A stretch of DNA of 64,000 nucleotides, taken from NCBI RefSeq assembly GCF_035942955.1, contig NZ_DASZCQ010000323.1:1-64000 (forward strand), in the 5' to 3' direction. A program made the position numbers and the translations under genes. Origin of the DNA: DASYTH01 sp035942955. Lineage in GTDB: Bacteria > Actinomycetota > Actinomycetes > Mycobacteriales > Pseudonocardiaceae. Each line of letters opens with the position of its first letter. The stretch's first letter is position 1. The notes beneath the pieces are model-generated. The model was not told the DNA's origin. It did not search any database and was given only the letters and a program-made list of their open reading frames with translations. Positions 7,537 through 17,082 of this stretch are shown here, one piece after another.

Positions 7537-8616
7537 TCATTTCGCTCGAACCAGGTGGCGGTTTACCTCGAGCACCCCGGAGGCCAGTTCGGCGATCTCG
7601 ACCACCTCGACCCCGCTGGCCGACAATCGCTCGGCTCCCTGACCGTCCACAAAGGTCTGTGGTTCGCGCAGGGCGAAGACCACGCGCGGAATCCCCGCGT
7701 CCAGGATCAGCTGCGCGCAGCTGAACGGCCGGGACGACCGCTTGCTGCACGGCTCGAGCGAGCAGTACATCGTCGCTCCCCGCAGCCGCGGATCCCCGTG
7801 CTCCACCTTGGCCAGCGCGGCCTCCTCGGCGTGCACCCGATCGTCGGTCTCTCTCGAATAGCCCCGGGCGATCTCCCGGCCGCCATCGTCCACAATGATC
7901 GCTCCGACGCTGAACGCGGTGCCGGACGGCGGGCACCGGTGCGACAACTCGATTGCCGCACGCAGCCATCGCCGGTCGTCGGCCGCGCGGCCGAGGACGT
8001 AGCGGAGCAGGACGACCTCGCCGATCGGGCGCACCTCGGCCAGCGCCATGGCGGACCGGAACTGTCCATCGTAGACGAACCGGGGCGCCCGGCGGTCGCC
8101 GACGAACACGGGGGCCACGACGAGCTGCAGCTCGTCGGCCAACCCCGCGGTGAGGAACTCGGTGAGCACGGTCCCACCGCCCTCCACCATGAGCCGAGCC
8201 ACCCCGCGATCGTGCAGATCACCGAGAATCCACGGCAGGCTCACCGAGGATCCGCAGTCGACGACCGTGGCGAGCGCGCCGAGCCGGTCGTCGAGCTTGG
8301 CCGCGACGGCCGACGGGCAGTACACCAGCTTGGCCGCGGATCCGGTGGTGAAGAACCGGCTGGCCGGGTCGAGATCGCCGCTGGTGGTGAGGGTGACCTT
8401 GGCCGGGTTGCCAGCCGGCCCGCGCACCACGAGGCGCGGGTTGTCCCGGCGAATGGTGTTGGCGCCCACCAGAATCGCGTCCACCCCGGCGCGAACGGCG
8501 TCCACCCGGGCGAGGTCCGCCTCGTTGGACAGCACCAGCCGCGTGTCGGTGGCGTCGTCGAGGTAGCCGTCCACCGACATGGCACAGCTCAGCAGCACAT
8601 ATGGCCGGTTATTCAC
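7537..8616 (-). CDS. RibD-like reductase-deaminase with reversed domain order
   Basis: A 359-residue protein from a GTG at 8616, preceded by GGGAG. Residues ~5-215 form a RibD C-terminal/DHFR-like reductase (SCAMSVDGYLDD, ILVGANTIRRDNPRLVV, LMVEGGGTVLTEFL). Residues ~220-359 form a cytidine-deaminase-fold domain with the zinc set HAE (near 261) and EPC-x9-C. In canonical RibD the deaminase comes first, so the order here is swapped. RibD acts on the pyrimidine intermediate of riboflavin synthesis. This copy may act on a related pyrimidine or pteridine in secondary metabolism; the substrate is unknown. The ABC exporter gene starts divergently 28 bp away, and the lasso precursor lies downstream on the same strand after a 462-bp gap. 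No other riboflavin genes are nearby, which argues against a housekeeping role. Confidence 0.8.
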   Translation of the reverse strand: MNNRPYVLLSCAMSVDGYLDDATDTRLVLSNEADLARVDAVRAGVDAILVGANTIRRDNPRLVVRGPAGNPAKVTLTTSGDLDPASRFFTTGSAAKLVYCPSAVAAKLDDRLGALATVVDCGSSVSLPWILGDLHDRGVARLMVEGGGTVLTEFLTAGLADELQLVVAPVFVGDRRAPRFVYDGQFRSAMALAEVRPIGEVVLLRYVLGRAADDRRWLRAAIELSHRCPPSGTAFSVGAIIVDDGGREIARGYSRETDDRVHAEEAALAKVEHGDPRLRGATMYCSLEPCSKRSSRPFSCAQLILDAGIPRVVFALREPQTFVDGQGAERLSASGVEVVEIAELASGVLEVNRHLVRAK

Positions 8617-8644
8617 CAGATTTCTCCCTCTCTGCTCTGCCAGT

Positions 8645-10612
8645 ATGCGGTACGTGGACAGCGGCGACAGACCACTCATCGGCGTCGACGGCATCGCATC
8701 CCCCAAGTGGGCGGAGTCCGACCGGGCGGTCGCGGCGGCAAGCTGGTGGCAGACGGTCCGCTCGGCGCCGGCGGCGGTGGCCACGGTGGTGCGGCTGTCC
8801 TGGCGGGCGTCGCCCCGGTGGACGCTGCTGGCCGGCGTGCTGAACCTCGCGTTGGGTTGCCTGACCGCGTTCGGCCTGCTGGCCACGGCGAACGTGCTGA
8901 CCGAGTTGCTCGAGCAGGGGCCGACACCGCAGCGCGTGCTCGCCTCGCTGCCCGCGATCATGCTCGTGGTGGCGGCCTACTCGACCGGCGCCGCACTCGA
9001 GTCGGCGGTGGCGCTGGTGCAGGGTGTGCTCAGGCCGCGGGTCGAGCTGGCCGCCAAGGACGAGATGTACGAGGCGGTGCTCGGCGTCGAGGCCGCGGCG
9101 TTCGACGACGCCGACTTCCAGGAGCTGGTGCGCCAGGGCGGCCAGAGCGGCACACATGCGATCAGGAACTCGGCCCAGGGTGTCAACGACCTGCTGAACA
9201 CGGTGGTTCGGCTGGTGGCGGCCATGGCGACGGTCGGGGTGTTCAGCATCTGGCTGCTACCGGCTCTGCTGGTCGCCGCCGCCGCGGACGCCTGGGCGGC
9301 GATGCGCGCGGCGAAGCTGAACTACGAGTCGTTTCTGCACATGGTCACCCGCAACCGCCAGTCCTGGGTGATCAGCGAGCTGATCACCGAACGCACGGCG
9401 GCCGTCGAGGTCCGGGCGTTCACCGCGCAGCCGGTGCTGCTGGCCGAGCATCGCAGGGTCGCGAAGATCCTTGCCGCGGAGGAGATCCGGGTCGAACGCC
9501 GCCAGACCGCCATCCAGCTCGCCGGCCGGACGGTGGCCGGAGTCGGCACGGCGCTGGCCTACGGGGTGCTCGGCTGGCTGCTGTACCTCGAAGCGATGCC
9601 GCTCGCGCTGGCCGGCGCCGCGGTCGTGGCGATGCGCACCGGGTCCACGGCCCTGAAGAACACCATCTACCAGATCAACCGGCTGTACGAGGAGAGCTTC
9701 CACATCGACCTGTTCGAGAAGCTGCTCGCCGAGGCGCGGGAAAGGCGGGGGCCCGAGCCGGTGGCCGACGCACCGGTGAACCCGGCGACCATCGAGCTGC
9801 GGAACGTCTCCTACACCTATCCGGGGGAGAGTTCGCCCGCCGTACAAGGGATTTCGCTGAAACTGCGGCGTGGCGAGGTGGTCGCGCTTGTCGGCGAGAA
9901 CGGCTCGGGCAAGTCGACGCTGGGCAAGCTGATCACCGGCCTGTACCGGCCCACCGAAGGCCAGGTGCTCTGGGACGGCATCGACATCGCCACCGTGCAC
10001 CGGCACACCCTGCACTCGCAGATCTCCGTCATCACCCAGGAGCCGCTGCGGTGGCCGGTGACCGCGGCGGACAACATCCGGGTCGGGCGGCTGGACCGGG
10101 ATGCCCGCGACGGTACATTGTGGACGGTCGAGGCCAGCACGTCAGGCGCCGACGAGGTGATCAACGAGCTGCCGCGCAAGGAGAACACCATCCTGTCCCG
10201 GTACTACGAGGAGGGCAAGGACCTGTCCGGCGGGCAGTGGCAGCGGTTGTCCGTGGCCAGGGGTTCCTACCGCGATGCCCCGGTGCTGATCGCCGACGAG
10301 CCGACCGCCGCGCTGGACGCAAGGGCGGAGGCCAAGGTCTTCGGCGCGCTGCAGGCGGCCAGCCGGGACGGATCGGGCGCCCGCACCACCGTGCTGGTCA
10401 CCCACCGGCTGGCCAACGTGCGGCACGCGGACCGGATCATCGTGCTCGAGCGGGGCCGGATCACCGCGGACGGCACGCACGACGAGCTCATGGCCCGCGG
10501 TGGTCTGTACGCGGAGCTGTACTCCCTTCAGGCATCGGCCTATCTGGACTCAGCGCAGCCGCACGACCCGCAGCTCGGGCGAGGCCAGGATGTCCCGCTC
10601 GCAGAAGCGTGA
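8645..10612 (+). CDS. ABC exporter, fused membrane and ATPase domains
   Basis: A 655-residue half-transporter counted from the ATG at 8645. The membrane domain covers about residues 45-340 and the ATPase domain about 375-620. ATPase motifs are Walker A GENGSGKSTLGKLI near residue 416, signature LSGGQWQRLSVARGSY near 525, Walker B VLIADEPTAALDA and H-loop VTHRLANVRHADR. It resembles exporters found in actinobacterial peptide natural-product clusters. The long pre-membrane segment and the tail after SLQASAYL are not typical catalytic parts. The start is uncertain because no good ribosome binding site precedes the ATG. The gene diverges from the reductase-deaminase with only 28 bp between starts and overlaps the acylase gene tail to tail by 63 bp. 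The substrate is unknown; it could be a second pump for the lasso peptide or serve a different product. Confidence 0.85.
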   Translation: MRYVDSGDRPLIGVDGIASPKWAESDRAVAAASWWQTVRSAPAAVATVVRLSWRASPRWTLLAGVLNLALGCLTAFGLLATANVLTELLEQGPTPQRVLASLPAIMLVVAAYSTGAALESAVALVQGVLRPRVELAAKDEMYEAVLGVEAAAFDDADFQELVRQGGQSGTHAIRNSAQGVNDLLNTVVRLVAAMATVGVFSIWLLPALLVAAAADAWAAMRAAKLNYESFLHMVTRNRQSWVISELITERTAAVEVRAFTAQPVLLAEHRRVAKILAAEEIRVERRQTAIQLAGRTVAGVGTALAYGVLGWLLYLEAMPLALAGAAVVAMRTGSTALKNTIYQINRLYEESFHIDLFEKLLAEARERRGPEPVADAPVNPATIELRNVSYTYPGESSPAVQGISLKLRRGEVVALVGENGSGKSTLGKLITGLYRPTEGQVLWDGIDIATVHRHTLHSQISVITQEPLRWPVTAADNIRVGRLDRDARDGTLWTVEASTSGADEVINELPRKENTILSRYYEEGKDLSGGQWQRLSVARGSYRDAPVLIADEPTAALDARAEAKVFGALQAASRDGSGARTTVLVTHRLANVRHADRIIVLERGRITADGTHDELMARGGLYAELYSLQASAYLDSAQPHDPQLGRGQDVPLAEA

Positions 10613-12952
10613 CCGCACCCACCGGCCCGCGGAGAACTCCCGGGTCTGGTCGGCGTGGTGTGCCGAGGTGGGGTCGCTGGACTGCGAGTAGCTCAGCAGC
10701 GTCACCGCGTCCGGGCAGTGCCCGCCGGTGAACGAAACCACCTGCATGTGGCTGGATCCGTGCTGCACCTCGGTGTTGCCGCGGGCCGGATCCCACCGGC
10801 CGATGATCATGTTGAGCACGCCCTGCGCCGTGTGCCCGCCGTGGATGCCGATCTGCCTGCCGTTGCGCACGACGTACTGGTGCGCGCCCAGCGGTGCGTC
10901 CGGCGCGATCCCGGCCCGCTGCAGGTCGGCGATCGCGTCGCCGAGTGCCTGCTGCACCGCCGGAAGGCTCGTGTTCAGGGTGTTCGGCGTGCCGATCGGA
11001 TCGGCCGGGTCGAACGGAACCCGCCACACCGCAGGGCCAAGGCGTTGCGCGAATCGGTCGAACAGCAGCCCGCCACGGCTGCGCAAGGTCATCGTGCGGT
11101 CCCAATTGGACAGTGCAGTGCAGGCCCGACCGACATCCACGGTGCCGCCGCCGGACGTCGGCGCCTTGCCGCCGGGGAAGGCCGCGCACATCGCCGCCGC
11201 GTCGGCCGCGGCGATCTCGCCAACGAAGCTGCGGTCGGCGAACAGCAGGTCCTGCATGGTCTGCCGGGAGAGCCGGCCCCGTGCGAGCTGCTGTTCGATC
11301 GCCGTGATTCCCATGCGGGTCCGCGGACCGCGCGCGGTCGCGATGTCGCCCATGATCCGCGGGTAGCCGGTGATCGGCTGGTGCGGGTTGGTCAACCACG
11401 CGCTGTCGTTGGAGTTCTCCACGTAGTCCGCGCGGGTCAGCACCGGCATCCGGCTCGGGCCGAAGATCCCGGGCAGCACCGCGTCCTGGTCGCTGCCCCA
11501 GGCGCAGGAGACCCGCGAGCCGTCGAGCACGGTCAGCCCGGTGCCCGGGAAGATCGCCGCGCCCAGCGGGGTGCTGCACGCCCTGGCCAACTCGTCGGTG
11601 ACGTGCGGCACCATCTGGACGTCGGCGTAGAGCGCGCGGCCGGACTGGTCGGTGGCGATCGTGTTGACCCACGGCACACCCTGGGTCCGGGACAGCACGT
11701 CCACGATCTCCTTGGTGCTGCGCGCCCGGCCGAGCTCGAACCAGGTGTTCAGGCCGCGCAGGTTGCCCTCGTTGGCATCGCGCAGGGTGTACGCACTGGC
11801 TGCCGTCCAGGCCAACGGCAGCCCGAACAGCGGCGAGAGCACCGGTCCGTACCGGGTCGAGTAGAGCGTCCGCTCGACCGTGGAGATCGATCCGTTCGCG
11901 TTGCGCACCTGCACGGCCACTCGCCGGCCGACCATCCGCTCCGGCCGGCCGTCCACCAGATAGGTGGTCGGCGCCCCGGGGACCAGCCGAACCTCGTAGA
12001 AGCCGAACGTCGTCATCGTCGACACGGTGTGGCTCCACGCGATGTCGCGGTTGAAGCCGATCTGCACCATCGGCATGCCGAGCAGGCTGCCGCCGCTGAC
12101 GTCGAGCCGCCCGGGCACGGTCAGCTGGGACTGCCAGAAGCGGCGGGCGCCGTGCCACGGGAAGTGCGGGTTGCCGAGCATGAGCCCGCGCCGGTTCACG
12201 GTTCCGGCCGCGCCGATGGCGATCGCATTGCTGCCCATGTCCCGGTTGTCCAGCGCCGCACGCACCCGCTCGGCGGCATCGGCGGGAACCGCCGGCGAGG
12301 CCGTCGCCGAGGACGCGGCCGGAGGCTGGGCGGAGACGATCGCGTCGATCATCCCGGCCTGGCTGGCCAGCAAGCTCGTGGCATAGAAGTGCCGGTAGAC
12401 GTCGATCTCGGCGATCGGGCGCACCCAGTCGGCGCCGCGGCAGGCCGGGTCGGAGATGTTGCGCACGCCGGTGTCGCGCAGGTACCGGTTGTAGCCGGCG
12501 ACGTATCCGCGGACGAGCTCGCGCGCCTCGGCCCGCGGCCCGATCGGCGGTCGCGCGGCCAGGTTCCGCTCGATCACGCCGGAGTCGTTGATCTGCTGGA
12601 AGTGCAGGTCGCTGGCAAGGCTGGAGGACGCCGGGCCGAAGGCGTCGTTGGCGGGTGCGTCCGGACCGAGGTAGCGCGACCGCTGCGCGTTGACCGTCAG
12701 GTAGGTGTCGGCCAGCACGCAGATGTTGTCCGTGGCAGCGGCGAACCCGTAGCCGTAGCCGAGGCCGGCGAAGTTCGCCGCCTTGATGTGCGGGATTCCG
12801 TGCTCGGTGTACCGGATGTTCGCCGCGAGCCCGTGCCGGGCCGCGTCCTGGAGCTCGAGCGTGTCGTCCTCCGCCGCCGCGACCGGGGTGATCGCCGCCA
12901 GTACCGTGGCCAGTGCGGCGACGAGCGCCGCGGTGAGCATGCCCCTTTGCAT
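10550..12952 (-). CDS. Secreted penicillin acylase family protein
   Basis: An 800-residue Ntn-hydrolase of the penicillin/N-acyl-homoserine-lactone acylase family. An N-terminal signal peptide (MQRGMLTAALVAALATVLAA followed by ITPVAAA) directs it out of the cell. The family matures autocatalytically: a linker is removed and the new N-terminal Ser of the beta chain is the nucleophile. Here that site is in DMGSNAIAIG, Ser at about residue 242, with the downstream LGNPHFPWHG segment of the oxyanion region. Family members cleave aliphatic amides such as AHLs, penicillins or cyclic lipopeptides. The ATG at 12952 has AGGA 7 nt upstream. It shares a 35-bp divergent intergenic region with the cupin gene. 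The substrate cannot be inferred from sequence; the close relation to quorum-quenching acylases such as AhlM is by family pattern only. Confidence 0.88.
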   Translation of the reverse strand: MQRGMLTAALVAALATVLAAITPVAAAEDDTLELQDAARHGLAANIRYTEHGIPHIKAANFAGLGYGYGFAAATDNICVLADTYLTVNAQRSRYLGPDAPANDAFGPASSSLASDLHFQQINDSGVIERNLAARPPIGPRAEARELVRGYVAGYNRYLRDTGVRNISDPACRGADWVRPIAEIDVYRHFYATSLLASQAGMIDAIVSAQPPAASSATASPAVPADAAERVRAALDNRDMGSNAIAIGAAGTVNRRGLMLGNPHFPWHGARRFWQSQLTVPGRLDVSGGSLLGMPMVQIGFNRDIAWSHTVSTMTTFGFYEVRLVPGAPTTYLVDGRPERMVGRRVAVQVRNANGSISTVERTLYSTRYGPVLSPLFGLPLAWTAASAYTLRDANEGNLRGLNTWFELGRARSTKEIVDVLSRTQGVPWVNTIATDQSGRALYADVQMVPHVTDELARACSTPLGAAIFPGTGLTVLDGSRVSCAWGSDQDAVLPGIFGPSRMPVLTRADYVENSNDSAWLTNPHQPITGYPRIMGDIATARGPRTRMGITAIEQQLARGRLSRQTMQDLLFADRSFVGEIAAADAAAMCAAFPGGKAPTSGGGTVDVGRACTALSNWDRTMTLRSRGGLLFDRFAQRLGPAVWRVPFDPADPIGTPNTLNTSLPAVQQALGDAIADLQRAGIAPDAPLGAHQYVVRNGRQIGIHGGHTAQGVLNMIIGRWDPARGNTEVQHGSSHMQVVSFTGGHCPDAVTLLSYSQSSDPTSAHHADQTREFSAGRWVRSRFCERDILASPELRVVRLR

Positions 12953-12987
12953 GCTCCATTCCTACCCGACATGGCAAGGGAGGGACG

Positions 12988-13464
12988 ATGTCGTACGTAG
13001 GGAGCACCGGGGAGATCAGCGCCAGCTACCGGCCGCTTGAGGACGTGCCGACGCTGCACCGGCCGAAGCAGACCGTTCGGTTCACCGCGCCCGGATCCGT
13101 CACCAACGGCCAGTTCGGCCTGTTCCGCTACGAGATGAAGCCGCGGGCCGGCGGCCCGGGGCCGCACATCCACAAGACCTTCTCCGAGTCGTTCTACGTC
13201 CTCGGCGGCACCGTCCGGCTGTACAACGGCGAGAAGTGGGTGGACGCCACCTCCGGCGACTTCCTCTACGTGCCGGAGGGCGGAATCCACGCGTTCCGCA
13301 ACGACAGCGACGCCGACGCGGCCATGCTCATCCTGTTCGCCCCCGGCACGCCGCGGGAGCGGTTCTTCACCGAGCTGGCCGAGATCGTCGATTCCGGCCG
13401 CACACTGTCCGAAGAGGAATGGGCGGAGTTCTACGCCCGGCACGACCAGTACAATCTTCGCTAG
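12988..13464 (+). CDS. Cupin domain protein
   Basis: A 158-residue single-domain cupin. The metal-binding motif 1 is GGPGPHIHKTFSESFYVLGG (two His and a Glu), and motif 2 is FLYVPEGGIHAFRND with the fourth His. Those residues suggest a bound Fe, Mn or Zn. The ATG follows AAGGGAGGGACG, a good ribosome binding site. Small cupins of this kind include dioxygenases, isomerases and ligand-binding proteins, so the role is not determined. It is divergent from the acylase gene. Confidence 0.82.
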   Translation: MSYVGSTGEISASYRPLEDVPTLHRPKQTVRFTAPGSVTNGQFGLFRYEMKPRAGGPGPHIHKTFSESFYVLGGTVRLYNGEKWVDATSGDFLYVPEGGIHAFRNDSDADAAMLILFAPGTPRERFFTELAEIVDSGRTLSEEEWAEFYARHDQYNLR

Positions 13465-13488
13465 CTCGTCGACCGGCGCTCGAGCCGT

Positions 13489-14073
13489 TCACGAGAGCGT
13501 GAACAGCCGGCCGGGCTCGGCGGTCTCGACCGGGCCGGGTACTCGGATCCGGCCCAGCTCGGTGACCGCGTCGCACGGCGCGGAATCCGCCGTGTACGGC
13601 AGGATCCGGCCGCCGCAGCGGGCCCGCAGCCCGTAAGTCTCCATGCTGTGCCGCATCGCGACCGCCTGCAGGGTCAGCTCGCCGAACGCGTGCGTCGCGC
13701 CGTGTGCGAGGTGCACGATGTCGAACACCGCCGCCGGTTCGGCCCGCTCGTCGAGCATGCCGGTGATCGCGGTGGCCACAGTGGACGGTCCGAGCAGCGG
13801 TAGCGGCGCGGACCGCGGCGTGCCGTAGGCCAGGGTGTGCCACGCCATGGGCAGATCCGCGCAGTGATCCGGATGCAGGGGGCTGATCCAGATCGCGTCC
13901 AGGTCGGGCAGCGTGGTGTGCCGCAACAACTCCACCAGCGTGCCCGAGCCGGCGTCCACCCAGGTCCGCCGGCCGGCCGCCTCGAGCAGGTAGCCCGAGC
14001 AGGGCCGGCCCGCCGCCGGCCACCCGCCGGTCGAACCCGGCACCCGAAGCCGCACGGCCGCGAGCATAGCCAC
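13489..14073 (-). CDS. Short MBL-fold metallo-hydrolase
   Basis: A 194-residue metallo-beta-lactamase-fold protein. Metal-binding features visible are TWVDAGSG, the HPDHCADLP motif (a reduced form of HxHxDH, with Ser-Pro-Leu before HPDH) and YTADSAPCDAVTEL, equivalent to the conserved Y-(S/T)-G-D-T near the end of the family. The protein stops about 20 residues after that, so it lacks the final His-containing segment common in ~250-residue relatives. Activity may be lost or altered. The start could be the GTG at 14073 or the ATG at 14067. It lies 9 bp downstream of the SIS gene on the same strand, probably in one operon. Confidence 0.7.
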   Translation of the reverse strand: MAMLAAVRLRVPGSTGGWPAAGRPCSGYLLEAAGRRTWVDAGSGTLVELLRHTTLPDLDAIWISPLHPDHCADLPMAWHTLAYGTPRSAPLPLLGPSTVATAITGMLDERAEPAAVFDIVHLAHGATHAFGELTLQAVAMRHSMETYGLRARCGGRILPYTADSAPCDAVTELGRIRVPGPVETAEPGRLFTLS

Positions 14074-14082
14074 AGGGCCTGG

Positions 14083-14838
14083 TTAGTAGGCCATCCGTCT
14101 GATCCGGCCGGCGTACAGCGCCTCGAGCTTGAGGTTGCGCTCGTGCCCGCCGGGAACGTTGGACGAGACGTACACCGGCGGCGCGATGCCGGCGGCCAGC
14201 AGCCGCCGCACCGCCTCCGCGACCACCATCTGCACCAGCACCGCCGCGGTGACCGAGGAGATCGCGCAGGCCGTCGATCCGTCCGGCAGGGTGAGGATCG
14301 CGTCGCCGTACGGGGCGCCGGTGTCCAGCGTGACGTCGGCGAAGTCGAGCAGCCGCTTGCCGGACGCGTGCTTGGGTTGCGCCTGCCGGCTGTGCTCGAG
14401 CGAGGTGATGCCGACCAGCTTGTGCCCGGCGGAGGTGGCCAGGTGGGCCATCTCCACCACCGAGCCGTTCACCCCGGAGTTCGACGCGATCACGAACAGG
14501 TCCTGCGGCCGGCGGGTGGTGAGGTCGAACAGCCGGCCGGCCACGTCCGCGTCGCGCTCGAGCATCGGGTCGTCGAGCACGCTCGGGTCCTCGCCGCCGG
14601 CGATCACCAGATCTGCCAGGCTGATCCGGTTCGTCGGGATGAGGCCGCCGGCCCGCCCGGCGATCTCGAGGGCGACGGCCTGGGAGTGCCCGGTGCCGAA
14701 GGCGTGGATCACACCGTCGGCCCGCACGCACTCGGCGAACAGGTCGCCGGCGGCCTCGACGCCCGCGCGGGCGGACTCGGTGACGGTTCCGAGCCGACGG
14801 ATGATCTCCGTGGCATAGGTCTGTGCGGTGACGTTCAC
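14083..14838 (-). CDS. SIS domain protein (UPF0309 type)
   Basis: A 251-residue sugar-isomerase-fold protein starting at the GTG at 14838. Residues 40-60 give HAFGTGHSQAVALEIAGRAG, the phosphosugar-binding loop of SIS proteins. Later FVIASNSGVNGSVVEMAHLA is the second conserved Ser-rich loop. It resembles the UPF0309 proteins of streptomycetes, which act on, or sense, phosphosugars such as N-acetylglucosamine phosphates. It is followed 9 bp downstream by the MBL-fold gene. The divergent GNAT gene starts 90 bp away. A specific substrate cannot be assigned. Confidence 0.85.
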   Translation of the reverse strand: MNVTAQTYATEIIRRLGTVTESARAGVEAAGDLFAECVRADGVIHAFGTGHSQAVALEIAGRAGGLIPTNRISLADLVIAGGEDPSVLDDPMLERDADVAGRLFDLTTRRPQDLFVIASNSGVNGSVVEMAHLATSAGHKLVGITSLEHSRQAQPKHASGKRLLDFADVTLDTGAPYGDAILTLPDGSTACAISSVTAAVLVQMVVAEAVRRLLAAGIAPPVYVSSNVPGGHERNLKLEALYAGRIRRMAY

Positions 14839-14928
14839 GCGGCACAGTGTCCCGAAGTTGTCCAGACCAGTCAGCCTCGGGGGGTAAATACTTGGACAAC
14901 CGGCCGGGCGGACCCGCACCCTTGGCGG

Positions 14929-15879
14929 ATGCCGGTCGATCTCCCCGCGGGCTACGCCTGGCGCCGCGCGACACCCGCCGACGCCGAGGCGATCTACGCC
15001 CTGGTCAGCCGCTGCAACACCGAGGTGCTCGGCTACGCCGACGTCACCCTCAACGACATCCGGGACGACCTGATCGAGCCGGGGTTCGATTTGGAGACCG
15101 ACAGCTGGCTCGGCTTCACGCCCGACGGCTCGCTGGCCGGCTTCGCCTGGGCGATCGGCAAGGGCAGCGGCGAGCAGGTCGACGTGGACGTCATCACCCG
15201 GGACGACCAGCTCGCCTCCTGGCTGTACGACCGGGTCCTGGCCAGGGCCGCCGAGATCGCGCACGCCGGCGGGCACGCCCGATACGTCGTCGACAAGGGC
15301 ATCTACCGGGCCGACACCAGGGCGAGCGCGGCCGCCGAGAAGCACGGGTTCAGCCCGGTGACCGTGTTCTACCGGATGCGCATCGACCACGGCGCCGTCG
15401 CCGTGGACCCGGTGCCCCCGCAGGGTCTCACCGTCCACAATGGTCCCGGCGACGAGGGCTTCCGCCGTACCGCGCACGCCGTGCTGAACGAGGCGTTCAA
15501 GGACCACTTCGGGTGGGCCGCGCGGACGTTCGAGGACTGGCACCAGCTCCTCGAGCAGGAGCTCACCTTCGACTGGTCGCAGCTTGCCGTGGCAGAGCTG
15601 GATTCCCGGCCGGTCGCGGTGCTGCTGACCACCGACCGCTACGTCGAGGACGAGAACTGCGGCTACGTCGCCGACATCGGCGTGCTGGCCGAGGCCCGTG
15701 GCCGCGGCATCGCCAAGTACCTGCTGCGGACCGCGTTCGCCGCCGACATCCGGGCCGGGCGCGCCGGCACGATCCTGCACGTGGACAGCAACAACACCAC
15801 ACCGGCCCTCGGCCTCTACGAAAGCGTCGGCATGCGCCCGGTACTGGTCATCGACGTGTGGCGGCGCGCCGTCGGCTGA
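14929..15879 (+). CDS. Tandem GNAT acetyltransferase, mycothiol-synthase-like
   Basis: A 316-residue protein with two GNAT folds, the architecture of mycothiol synthase MshD and related acetyltransferases. The C-terminal half carries the acetyl-CoA loop VADIGVLAEARGRGIAKYLL (R/Q-x-x-G-x-G/A) and the typical final segment VDSNNTTPALGLYESVGMRP. The N-terminal half begins YAWRRATPADAEAIYALV and lacks a clear second CoA loop. The ATG at 14929 opens the conserved part. The true MshD normally acetylates Cys-GlcN-Ins; this protein could be MshD or one of its many paralogues, and I favour a paralogue because the usual MshD context is absent. Confidence 0.78.
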   Translation: MPVDLPAGYAWRRATPADAEAIYALVSRCNTEVLGYADVTLNDIRDDLIEPGFDLETDSWLGFTPDGSLAGFAWAIGKGSGEQVDVDVITRDDQLASWLYDRVLARAAEIAHAGGHARYVVDKGIYRADTRASAAAEKHGFSPVTVFYRMRIDHGAVAVDPVPPQGLTVHNGPGDEGFRRTAHAVLNEAFKDHFGWAARTFEDWHQLLEQELTFDWSQLAVAELDSRPVAVLLTTDRYVEDENCGYVADIGVLAEARGRGIAKYLLRTAFAADIRAGRAGTILHVDSNNTTPALGLYESVGMRPVLVIDVWRRAVG

Positions 15880-15885
15880 GGCCCG

Positions 15886-16010
15886 CGCGGCCCCGACGCC
15901 GAGCAGGTTGAGCACGGCCGCCTTGATCGGGATGAGCACCGAGCGGAACAGCGCCAGCAGCAACAGCCCCACCACGACCGAGACGTACGCGTCGATCGTT
16001 CCCACCTGGC
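15886..16010 (-). pseudogene. Fragment of an MMPL/RND-family membrane transporter
   Basis: The minus strand reads TIDAYVSVVVGLLLLALFRS then VLIPIKAAVLNLLGVGAA, the conserved MMPL signature of a transmembrane helix followed by FRS-x-L-I-P-x-K-A-x-x-x-N-L-L. Nothing else of the ~700-residue transporter remains on either side, and no start codon or ribosome binding site is present. It is a gene remnant left between the acetyltransferase and the QorB-like gene. Confidence 0.6.
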
Positions 16011-16052
16011 GCACGTGGCCCGAATGCCGAGAGCTGACCGCGCTGGCTCGGC

Positions 16053-16907
<855 letters not shown>

Positions 16908-16930
16908 CTGCTGTACTCTCCTTCTGACTT

Positions 16931-16951
16931 GTACTAACTCTCAGTTAGTAC
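16931..16951. promoter_or_regulatory. Palindromic operator for the HxlR regulator
   Basis: GTACTAAC and GTTAGTAC form perfect 8-bp arms around TCTCA. It lies between the divergent qorB-like gene and HxlR gene, close to the former. Further GTAC-containing segments at 16965-16968 and 17034-17037 may be weaker half sites. HxlR-family proteins are known to bind GTA-N-TAC type palindromes in such intergenic regions. Confidence 0.7.
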
Positions 16952-17082
16952 TATCACAGGGTAAGTACTGTGGCCAAGGTAGTGCTGTGTGACGGAGAGA
17001 ACTGCGGCTGGTGCAGTGCTGTGCCGCGGTGAGTACCAAAAGCAGAGGTAGTGCCGTGTCGACCGTGGGTACCGTTGGGGCC

